From NCBI RefSeq assembly GCF_910592395.1, contig NC_088318.1:1240001-1304000 (forward strand): a DNA stretch of 64,000 nucleotides, written 5' to 3'. This document shows, piece after piece, positions 28,885-40,684 of the stretch. Each line of letters opens with the position of its first letter. The first letter of the stretch is position 1. The notes under the pieces are model-generated. The model did not search any database and was not told the origin of the DNA. It was given only the letters and a program-made list of their open reading frames with translations. This DNA is from Lineus longissimus (Eukaryota; Nemertea; Pilidiophora; Heteronemertea; Lineidae). A program made the position numbers and the translations under genes.

Positions 28885-31800
28885 CTGAAAGAAAAACACA
28901 CATGACCACGTCTGCTGGACAATCTCAAGACCTGGAGGAGACGAGTTCCATTTTCAAACAGCAGATGTCACTGTTGAGGCTTTCTTTGCTGAGGTCGAAG
29001 TTGCTGATTCAGTTTCTGAAGTTTTGGTCATTTCTAGGGTCGAAGGGGTCAAAGCGATCAGTGCAGACACTCATCGAGATATTGTTGCCAACCTCTTGAT
29101 AGTAAATGATTATGATGTCCATGTGTGGTGTCACGTCTGTCAGAAAAAGCTTCCTTCATCTGACAAGTGGTCTTCCTTTTGTCCTGCTTGTTCATCTCAC
29201 TTGTCTGGCCAAGTCATTGCTCCAACCAATTCGTATCCCACATCTCAGGTTCTTCTTCACAACCGACTTGGATCCCCACCTCCAGGTGTGATTACAGCAA
29301 TTGCTATTCAAATTAAAATCCCACATTTCACTTGAAAATGGAACTCATCTCCTACTTCTAAATATCAATTTAATTATCTGCCACGAACATTGCAAAGCAG
29401 TTGACGAACAGTTTGCATTTTTCGGACTGCAATTGTAAACAATCAAAGCTCAACCTTAAGCAGACGACATTTTAAACCTTTGTTTGCATTTGTGTTAGTG
29501 AGAAAAAAATGAGGAAGCTGGAAGAGATCAAGGCGTCTAAAGCAGTACGATGCAGCCAAAGCAACTCAAGTTAAAGCGGGAGAAAGATGAAAACGTCAGT
29601 GGAAATGTGTCCAAGTTCTGCACTCGAACTGGTGGAATACTTGAAATGGATGCAACTCTTATCAAAAGTTGAACGTCATACAAAGCTGACAGGCAATGAA
29701 GGTTAGCATAATGCGTACTATTGTTACTGCTGGAAATGCCAAGGAAGCCACCGCCAGCACTGACCTAGCCACTGCTTTGGTCTCTTGTCAAGCTCATGCA
29801 CCAGACAAGGAATACGGTTGCAGTAAAAGCTGATTGGATCAGTTCAAGCACAATCCAAGGTATGCGCTGTTGGCTGGAAACTGGGCTTCCTCTAGACATG
29901 GGTTATAGAGGAGGGTCTTGGTTGAGACACCGCGACCCTCTGGACCCAGAACGAGGCTCTAGATTTTCCCTTTGACATGATGATTAAAGATTCCAGGGTG
30001 TTTTAGAACAACTCAGAAAAGGTTCCAGGGTGTTTTAGAAGAACTCAGAAAATTTTGTTAGTTTTTTGATGAAGAATGGCAGGAATTAGTAGTTCAAGAC
30101 ACAAACTAACACTCAAGGCGGAGAGGGTTTGATTTATTCATGTGCAATGGCAGATCCTACAGCCAGGATGCCTCAACCAAGTCAAAGGGCAAGAGGATTG
30201 GGCAGAAAGCTCATTCTTGGTATCATACACTTCTAGAAACCAAACCCTCATCGCAAAAGAAATTCACAGAAAAAATTCCAACTGAAATATTCTCACCTTC
30301 TGCATATCGTTGATATGACTCCATTAGCACCTCGATCCCTGGCCAACGGAATGGCATTGCTCCGTCATACGCCGCCGCGTAAAGTTCCAGTTGACTCCTT
30401 GGATACCCGGCTGCTGCTGTTGCTGAATCGTAACGATGACTGGAGGGCTGCGTCGTTGGAATGTCTTTTGCATTGGCCGAAGAGGATTCAGTTCGTGAGG
30501 ACTGCGATAGGTTATCTATTCGCATGGACTGGGGGAGAACTGCGCCGACGCTGTGTGTGGTGTCTTTAGAACCGATGCTCAAATCACGCGGGAATGATTC
30601 AGGATAATCCACGGATTTATCAACACGCGAGTAGTCCCGATGAGTATCCACATGAGTATTCCGTGAATTAGCATGTGACCGCGACAAATCCTTCGGATGT
30701 GAATCCTGATCACGGGAATGAGCTTCGATACTAGTTTGAGAATAATCCCGGGCTTGCGTCTCTGGACGTGAGTATGACAAATCACGAGCGTGCGCATGAG
30801 AGGAATCACGATTGTAAGCATCCCGCATGCTCTCATAACGAGACTGGGATGAATCACGTGCATGAATATCAGTTTGTGAATGCGATTCACGAGAATGGCT
30901 ATCAACACGTTCACGTCCATGACTATCTAATCGTGAATGGTGATCACGTGCATGATGATCTGAATGGGAATGTGAATCACGTGTCTGACTATCCGTATGT
31001 GAATCCCGCCTATGACCATCCACTCGTAGATGTAAATCCCTTCCATGACCCTCTACACGTGAATCACGTGAATGTCTGTCTACATGCGAATGTGTATCTG
31101 TCCGTGAACTGTAATCCCGCCCATGCAAATCAACACGTGGATGTGAATTCCTGCGATGGTTTTCAGAATGTGAATCGCGTCTATGGCTATCCAGGCGTAA
31201 ATGTGAATGTGAAGATTCGTGTCCCTGCCGTGAATATTCACGTGATTCCAACATGGGTTGTGACAAGTCTGTTGGTTGGGCCCGATCTCTCGTTCCATCC
31301 CTGGAGATATCGCGAGCATGCGCGTCCGTGCGCCTCTCCCTGAGAGCTTGGTCCTGCCTCACGCTATTTTTATGGTATGATATGTTGGGATCGGTCCTCG
31401 CCGACTGCGACAGGTTATGATTATCGGACGGTCGCTCGTACGAACGGATCGTCTCATTGTTCACCACATGTTTTGACGGTTCCTGAGAACTTGGCGGATA
31501 TTTATGACCTGCAAACAGAAAAAGAAGTTACAGAAGGTCATATTCGGAGCTTTGGCTGAATTCATCCATCAACTGGCTCAAAAGTAAACAGTCGGTTAGC
31601 AATGAGCCCTTACCATGTCCATGAGCTGCCCTTGTGGCCTCTTGCTGCCTTGTTGCTTTCAAAACGGACTCGTGGAATTCTTGTGCGAAGTCCTTACTGA
31701 GGCCTGATGTGACATTCTTCTCTCTCGCTTCCGGGAAGATGACAGCTTGGGCCTTGGTCGACTCCCGATGGCGCATGTGATGATCAAGTTGGATTCTCTT

Positions 31801-34800
31801 TGACGAGTCGGGCATCAGCTGTGGTGGCGACCTCTCATGTTTACGCTTGACACCAACCGTGCTTGGAGTGATATCTGAAGAAGCATTGTCACGGTTTCCA
31901 GTTACGTCAAGCTCCTCAAATACACCATTTCTTCGCAGCGTTTCTTCAAGTACGGCCCTTCTTATGGCAGCCATTTCTGAAACAGGTTGAAGCATTATGA
32001 TTAGATGCCACTCCAAGCATATGCACAACCACAGAAACACCACTACTGCCTATGTCCTAGTTTGGTACTCCTGTTCAATGATATAGTGTATACTCCATTT
32101 CATGTCAGTAAGTGTCTTCAAAATTTGAAACCTTTTTGAAATGCCAAACATGGCAAGCAATATCATGTATTGTTTTCTCACCTCTTTTTTTCTCCATTGG
32201 CACAGCATCAAGTCCCATCTCCACGAGAAATCGTGACTTCATGCGGTAATCTCCCTCTCGACACAAATCATCTGGGTTATAGCGTGTGGTAAGATTTGAT
32301 GTGCGTGGCCGTTCGTCACCTTGCTCGGCGAGTAGGACGGGACTTAGACTAGGTTCACGATTCCTTTTCCTATGTTTAGCTAACGTTTTGAAGTTGACAT
32401 CTGTAAGGAATGATGAGAACAAAAATAAGACTTAATAAGACGTATCACATCTGGTATCTTTCACCATATTTCATTGTGAGAACGATTTCTGGAACATTCT
32501 GGACATCAGTGGTGCGATCACAATTGAATTTTTACCGAAACCTGAACACCAGCAATCAGACACTTGAGGAAACCTTGTGTTACCACCTTTAGGAAGATCG
32601 ACAAAACCTTGAGGGAATCCGCCTGAAAAGTGGAATAGAGTTCTTCCATAAACAAAAACATACCTGATTTCCTCCGATGCGACACCAGACCAATATTTGA
32701 CAGATACTTCAATTTATTTTCGGATGTATCCAGTGGTGCCGGTGGCCCCTCGACAATCGTCAACAATCGCTGCCAGTTCTTTTCCTCCTCTTCGTCCAAA
32801 TCTTCCTCCAATTCTAACTCGTCATCGCTTGTGTATTCACCGTTCAGACGTGCCCGTCGTAGCCGCGTCTCTTCCTTATCCAAGCGACTAACAGCAGGGC
32901 GATGAGATTCATAGAGTAATTCCGCGTCAGCCTGCTGAGTAGCTGACTGATTCTCCTTGTTGGGATGACTATTGTGGCTGTCGCGACGGTCAGACGCTAA
33001 ATTTAAAGGGTACGAGGAGTCCCGGACATGTGGGGGAAGGCGGGAAATGTCAAAATGATTCTGCTGCCGCGTAAACGTGCCCGTTTTCTCGTTCTCCAAC
33101 AAACGGGCCTGCATACCCTCCTGTTTGATAGGTTTCTCCCGAGCATGGTCAAAACGTGAGTTATCAACGCGCGGTTGTACGTGGGCGTTTGGGCGCTCGG
33201 CCATGTGCCGATCTTGAGAGAACATCCGATCGGACATAAGACGACGTTCGTAATCCACAAAACTATTCCTATCATAGCCATTGGACATTTTCTCTCCTTT
33301 ATGATGACCTTGGGACCGTGACCTTGGATCCTCTTGTGTTTTTGGTGACACAAGTGGTGGAGGTCCTGGTTTCTCGTGGTCCTGTTTGTAGCGTTTCTCC
33401 AGCTCAATACGCTTCTCGTATTCCCTCGTGAAAAGTTCATGTTCCCTTGATAAGTGGTCCCTTGAAGGCGGGTGGCCCGATGCGCCTCTCTCCTCTTTCA
33501 CATGGTGGCGCTCCTTGTCTCGCCATCGTTCCTCCTCCATGCGCCGCGCTACCATCGGATCACGATGGAGATCTCGTGGCGAGTTGTTTAGGCTACGATA
33601 CCTTTCACCATACGCTGAAGGGTCTCTCGGTGTACCCTGGGTAATCGAGCCAAATCGTGGTGCTGGAAAAGAAATCAGAAATATTCTGAATGACTCACTC
33701 AAAACGACCATATCAAATGTAAATTTCTCCCTTCCCCTTGTGACTAAAAGTTCTAGTTCTCAAAGTGACCACAAGATAGCAGCACCATACAACTAATGAA
33801 GACCTACTAAAAGTACAGGTATAGTAACCATAGCTACCTACTACCAGTGATACAGAAGCCATGTCTGCAGTTAAGCACTACAGATATATTATATTACTAC
33901 TATTACTAGCTTGTGTAGTGAAAGGCAAACAAAGGTGCTGAAGATGAAAGGACCTCTGAAGACCTCAACATACCGTGGTCATCCCGATACGGACTCTTCC
34001 TCTGATCCTCCCTCATCATCAGCTCCTGCTCCCTCTTCAGCTTCTCCAGTCGTTCCCTCTCTCTCTCTCGTTCTAACTCCTTCTCTCTTGCCCTCTCCCT
34101 CTCCCTCTCTCGTTCCCTTTCTCTCTCTCGTTCCCTTTCTCGTTCCCTCTCTCTCTCTCTTTCCCTTTCACGTTCAATCTCTCGTTCCCTCTCCTGGTCT
34201 CGTCGGATTTCTTCCTCTATAGTAGCTCTGAATAAAAGAAATAGATCAGTGAGATAAAGAACACCACAAATATTAAGAAGACAGTCAATCAGCAGGAAAT
34301 CGTTATGTACAATGGCCTTTATCAATCTTTTCCTATGCAGTCCTCAACCACTTCCCAACTCCCAATGTGATTCACTTGACTATGGCTTTTTACAGCCTCA
34401 TTAGCGACACTGACGTAGTGCATCATAATACAATTCGTCATGCCGCCATCGGACCTTCATTTCCATCTGCCATATGGGTGTCATCGCACCCTGGACTTAC
34501 AGAAATCCTAAAGTTTGAGAACTCAGTGAGTCAGCTTACCTGTCACCACCGACTGGTGACTTATGGTCCAAAATACGGCCACTCGGCGAGATCATGGCCA
34601 TCTGCTGCTGCAGGAGTTCAGGTGGGTAGCGCCCTCCAGCCAAGAGTGGGTGCAGACCCGGTTGTGCCATCAGTCCCGGGTGTGGATATGGCAGGAACCC
34701 TGGCTGCATCATACGATATCTCTCCAGGAGCATTGGGTCGTCGAACCTGAACGCTGGATGTGGGAATGTGTGGTGCATGAAGGCTGGATGGTAGCTGTAG

Positions 34801-37800
34801 GCAGCTGGGTCCATGCTGAAGTGAGGGGGTAGGGGTGGAGGCCCCTCCCCTGGACGGTATGGCTGGAAACCTCTGTGCTCCTCCCGACCAGGAGGCAAGT
34901 GGCTGTAAATGTAGACCATTGAGAATTAGAAAGGGAATATGCTGTAGTTTGAGTTCTTCCAAGATCTTTGCACTACTGATACCATTCACGCAAGATAAAT
35001 TATACCAGAGCTGAAATGAACACATTATAAACAGACACTTATGGGATTTGGAACACTACAGAATTCAAATGTTACCTTTTTTGACTTGACTCTCCCTTCG
35101 ATGATGACCTCTCCTCTGACAGAGAATCCCGGCGATCATGGGACATCCCATAAACGCTCGACTGTGGCTTCTCCTGTTTGATACCAATAGGCTCGACAGA
35201 TGAGGTGGAGCTACGACCTGAGGCTGGGCGCTCATGATGCTGGAAAGACGAAGGAGATGCAGTTCACTAACAAATTTGTGTTTCTCAATTGGATGGGATG
35301 ATTTGCCTGCCCTGGCACCAAGTACAAGGGATCTCAGTTTCGTGTCTCATTCAAAGGACAATTGAAGTAAAGTAGAGGCCACCAGCAGCGTATCAGTGTG
35401 AGAAACTGAACTCATGACGCCTGACATTCACCTCAAGAGAACATCATTCTTTGGACATTTCCAGCAGGAATCTGAACCGGGAACAGTTTGCGCATTCTCT
35501 TGCTGGGAGCAACTGGCAGAGCACATGTTTCTTACCTTCATTGGTCTGTCATCAATCGAATGTGAGTGCGAGGACAGGCTCGTGTGGGAGGGTGTCGGCG
35601 CTATCGTTACCACCGGTGGTGAGTTGATGGCGCTGGACGACTGGTTGCTGTAAATCAGCGGCGGAGGCCCACGCTTCGGCGTCGACGATCGTGGACTCGT
35701 ATTTGACGAGACGGGTGAGATCTCTGGATTGTGTTCTCTTGCTATATCTGAAATGACACAAAATTTGTAAACATGTTAGATAAGTTGATGACTCTCTATA
35801 TCAAAAGCACTGGTTGCAGTCAAACAGGCCTGAATGAAATATGAAGGAAGAGGTCCTGTCTGATGTATTCCCGCAAATCACTGAAGTAAATGGACCATTC
35901 CAAGGGAGACCAAGCTGTGGACAAATATGATTCAGGGTATACAATCTTTGAATTTGCAACATCAGACAAATCTAAGTTTGTCAACTGAGATTCACCTCTA
36001 CAGTTAACATTCGGACACCAACTTACTCGCACATTGATACTTCCGATGCGAATCTCTTGCCACTGGTCTACACGCCGATATCGGTTTCTCGACGACCATC
36101 TCCGGGCAAAGCATGTGTAACTTCATATTGTCCTCGCGTGCAAACCGTACAAACAATTACAAGAAGGATCTCCCTAAAGACATCGAGAGGCGATGTGCGA
36201 CGAACGTCTTTGTAATCCGGTCAATCACAGGCACAATGAGTCACAAGATGCATTAACGCCAATCTCCATGGATTCAAACAATGGATTGATTTTTAAGATA
36301 AATTCCTGCAGATCTGCGCTAAGAAACCCACTCAGTTCTAGTCCGATTCAAGCCAACTTCAGTTCAATATGTGCGCATGTTGTAGTGCATCAAGCACACT
36401 GTATCTCGTCAATGGGGCGTTGAATTCACGATATCAGATTCTGGTGACTCTACCCAGTGCTTTGAAGATAAAACAATATGTTTCAATAACGTGATCCCCT
36501 GTGCATTCTTCACACGCAATGCACTTGAGATCTCGTCAAGCTGACCTGGAACCAACAGAGACAATCAAGACATTACTTCAAAGTAATGTACTCATCGATC
36601 ATCATTTTGGACGTCTAAGCCTCGAGCACTGAAGTGGAATCGATCCTCCTCATACAGGATATTAGTCGTTGAAATGTACAACTTCACTGAGTTGAATCTC
36701 TCACGATAGGAGGCCTACATCTTAAACCAAAAGACTTCCACCCGAATCTGCATCCAAGGTGGCTCCATAGAGAAGTACACTGAGAATTTCACAAGCAAAG
36801 TCAATCTAACCAACTGATGATTCTCCCCACAGTCTACCTCACAACACGGAACAAATCCGACCATCTCAAATCACTTCCTCCAAGGCAAACGTAAGCAGTT
36901 TCAAGTGCAAGATGCAAGTTAGATGATGAACAGAGAAGACACTTTGAAATATGAGTTTACTCAATGTGAGTTTGTTGATAAACATAGGTTTAGACGTTCC
37001 ACAACTTTCCTGATGGAGCCAAAGGCCTTGTTGTTCCCAGCTGATGGCTGCTTGGATTCACATGGTCATGGGATCAATACGGGATTGGTGGCTTTCATTA
37101 AGGACCCTACGACAGCTGGAGTGCCAAAAAATGGTATTTCCAGGACCTAAAAACTTCCGATCACATGACAAAATGGGGGTTGCACGATGTCTGACACGCC
37201 GAAACCTTGATTGGACGGGTCTGATGTCTCCTTATACTAGATATGTAACAGAAGATACAACAGAGTGGAACACAGCTCTAACCCATGCAGAATTCAAACA
37301 TGACTCCAGAAGGTGGAAATGGCCCAAATGAGAAGCGCTTGAGGCAACACACTTATTCCAGCTCAGCCCAAGCCCTGTTACAAGACATACCAGCGTCATC
37401 CCCAATCTGCCCGAGTCCCAAATGTACCACCAGCCCATATCGAGGTGATTTGCGACCAAGAATTACAATTCCTGGGGGAGATGTTTGTGCTGGAGGACAG
37501 AAGAAGTCATCCATCAAAATAGGGTCAGCATCCGGACACGAGGTTTTCTCTCCCGATACTGTCTGCTGTTCTTGATGAACATGGCGGGAAAAATCAATAT
37601 TTCTAATCTTATCTCAGTGTAGCAAAGAGTGAGGACTTTTGGCATGGAGGTAATTCATCATTCGGGGGATGAGTGTATTGTAACCAGGAGACAAGATGAG
37701 ACAGAGATGAGAAATACACTTGTGTAGCTCGGATGAAGCGGAGATGGTTTCTGTAGAATGGTCAGCTACAAGAGGTGAACTACAGGACGAACAGAGGCAC

Positions 37801-40613
37801 AGGTGAACTATCAATGCACTGTGCAGAACTGATTGGCATCCCTCTCATTTGATTAGATGCAGGTTCTGCACCAAAAGTTAAGATTTCATTGTCAAATAGC
37901 ATGCACTGCTCAGAGCCAGACAACTTGATTCCGAAACAAGCACATATGATGCAATCACAAGGTTCAAAGATGGAAACTCTTGAATGCAGAAGGTCAGTGA
38001 ATGACTTGAGGCAAGAAACAGATAAATACAGGATTGACTTTCATCAGGCCTCAAAGTAAGAGACAAACTGTTTAAGAAATCTCAGAAATGACTTAGACTC
38101 TCACTGAACACCAAATTAGCAAAACCTGTTTTAAAGGCCTGTGCATCCTGAGGACATTTCAACTTTGTTGTTCATCCTCTCCAGAATGGTCAGATAATGT
38201 TGCTCATCAATCACATAAACGAGGAGACAAATACGATCACAGTAGCACTAATCGTCAAGGAAACGCCACACATTATGGTTAATAGATTCACAGCACGTTA
38301 GTCCACGCACAGACGTCCATAATGCACACAGTGCATGCGGCTCACTCACTACATGTGCTGGTCGCTCCAGACTGAATCCACAATGAACACACTGGAGGTC
38401 CACATAAAAACAGGTGAAAAGGAATCCCAACCGCCACAAAGACTCACAATTGAAGTAATGTCAAGGACAGTGTTATTGTTGACTCTATTGTCCGTGGGAG
38501 GGAAGAGGTAAATCCTGCATAAAAACGCACGGAGACAATGAGCGCTGAGATACTCATCCTGCTGATGCTAAAGTATGAGTAATGTGAGCTAGCGCTAATC
38601 ACGTATGAGTGAGCTCACCAGTGATGATCTCATAGCAGACCATGGTTAACTCTCGCCTGGCCAGGCTCATGCTACCAGCTGATGAGGGGGGAAGCTGCTG
38701 GGCATGACGCGGTAGGATTACAATGCGGTGCGTGACAATGTTGAGGTATCCAGGCATTCAATTGCTATTTTTGTACAACTTGATTCTGGAAATTGCCACA
38801 CTTGCCTGTTTATTAATCACGTATTCACTTCAGACTGAAGTATCAGGTGTTTAACACCTAAATAACCAGATGTCGGCTGATATGAAGATGGGTGTATATC
38901 ACTGCTGTTTTGGCCAATATTAAGAAGGAGATTTGACCTGAGTAGAGCTGTGAACCCTCTACAAGACCTATCAAGATCCGAGGGAAGGCTGATACACCAG
39001 AAATCAAAGACTCCAGTTCATCAAAGGGACTTTCTGAGACATGATACGCACAACCACTCAAAGATTCACATTGTATTATATACAACATCACATGGCTAGA
39101 TAACGAGCCGAATTTATCACGAGGCCGGCGGCTCAGCTGTGGCAAGCCTGATCGCTAAATAACGAAATTATCCAAGCGCAAACATCTACTCACCGTCACT
39201 ATCCCCTGCATATCCATTCTCTGATTCCCACGACACGATCACGCAATTAACACGGGACAGAAAAAATAAGACCTCGCGGGCGATCAATCATTTTATGAAA
39301 GGTTATTTCCCATTGGATCATGTCATGAATTATATTCGTTACTGATTTACATAAGATGGATTCAAATCTCTGTGGTAACACAGTGGACAAGAAGGAATCT
39401 CACACAGCAGGAAACTTCAAGTGCCAGGCACAAAGTCCACAAATCAAAAGCAACAGTTGGAGTAACAGATTCTGTAAAAGTGTTCAAGAGATCATACACC
39501 TGAAAGCAAGGTTTGAGGTCATCGCGCTTGTCTTGGTTACTCAGAGTCCAAATTTGGTGATCACAGCATATATGGATGAAATGGCCAGGGCCATTGTGCT
39601 CACCTCATGTGGAGGAAAGATGGATAAAGAGCATGGTCTTGTGTCATGTAGTGTTAGGTTTGATGTAGGTCAAGCAATTACAATTTCCCCAAAATGGCCA
39701 ATTTACAGTACATTCGACCTCTGTGACCTTGAAAAGTAGGTCAAATCAAAGAAGACCCGGGTGACACATTGAATGGATGTTAGAATTAGATGTACCTATG
39801 ATATAAAATTGGTGCCAATCGGGCAAGTCATTACTAGGAATAATGGCATTTTGAAGAATTTAGGATTTGGCCCCCTCCCTGGAGGCCAAACGGCAAATCA
39901 GATCGCACCAAACTTCGGTACCTGAGATCACCTGACCAAGGGGTACATGTGTACTTAATTTGTGATCAATAGTCATTGCAGTTAAGAAACATGCCATAGT
40001 TACGGCCTGACGGCGAATTTACGCCATTTGACCTCTGTGACCTTGACAAGAAGGTCAAATTAAAAACCTGTGTGACATATACTGTATGGTGGTTAGATGT
40101 ACCCATGATATCAAATTGGTGGCAATCGGGCAAGAAGTTAAGGAATAATCACATTTTTAAGGTTTTTGGATTTTGCCCCCTGGTGGTCAAGTGGTGAATC
40201 ATATTGGACCAAACTTTGGTCCCTGAGATCACCTGACTAAGGGGTAAATGTGTACCAAATTTGGTATCAATAGTCATTGCAGTTTAGAAACGTGCCATCG
40301 TTACATCCTAACGGCTAATTTACACCATTTGACCTCTGTGACCTTGAAAAGGAGGTCAAATCAAAAACCCGGAGGATATATGATGCACCTTTGCTAGAAG
40401 TACCTACCATATTTTTTTCAAAATTTCCCGACTACTATTAAGGGAGATATTGCATATTTTCACTTTTAACGTTTGGCCCCCTGGTGGCCAAACCATGAAA
40501 CGAATCGGACCGAAACTTGGTCTCCCAGGTGTCATTACATAAGGGTACATGTGTACCAAGTTTCAACTCAATAGCTCTAACAGTTACGAAACGTGCCCTG
40601 CTAACGGACGACG

Positions 40614-40684
<71 letters not shown>

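Noticed and set aside
30768-31343. 191-codon open frame on the plus strand rich in His, Asn and Val
   Set aside because: It is exactly antisense to the GSE1 RDSH repeat exon. The repeated DNA lacks stops in several frames, and the minus frame has conserved ends and matching splice phases.
33911-34222. Ser/Pro/Leu-rich plus-strand frame
   Set aside because: Antisense shadow of the GSE1 Arg-Glu repeat exon (CTCT/GAGA low complexity).
39600-40400. Repeated AGGTCA-like motifs as nuclear-receptor binding sites
   Set aside because: They recur at the roughly 300-bp period of the mobile element core repeat, so they are better explained as part of the element.
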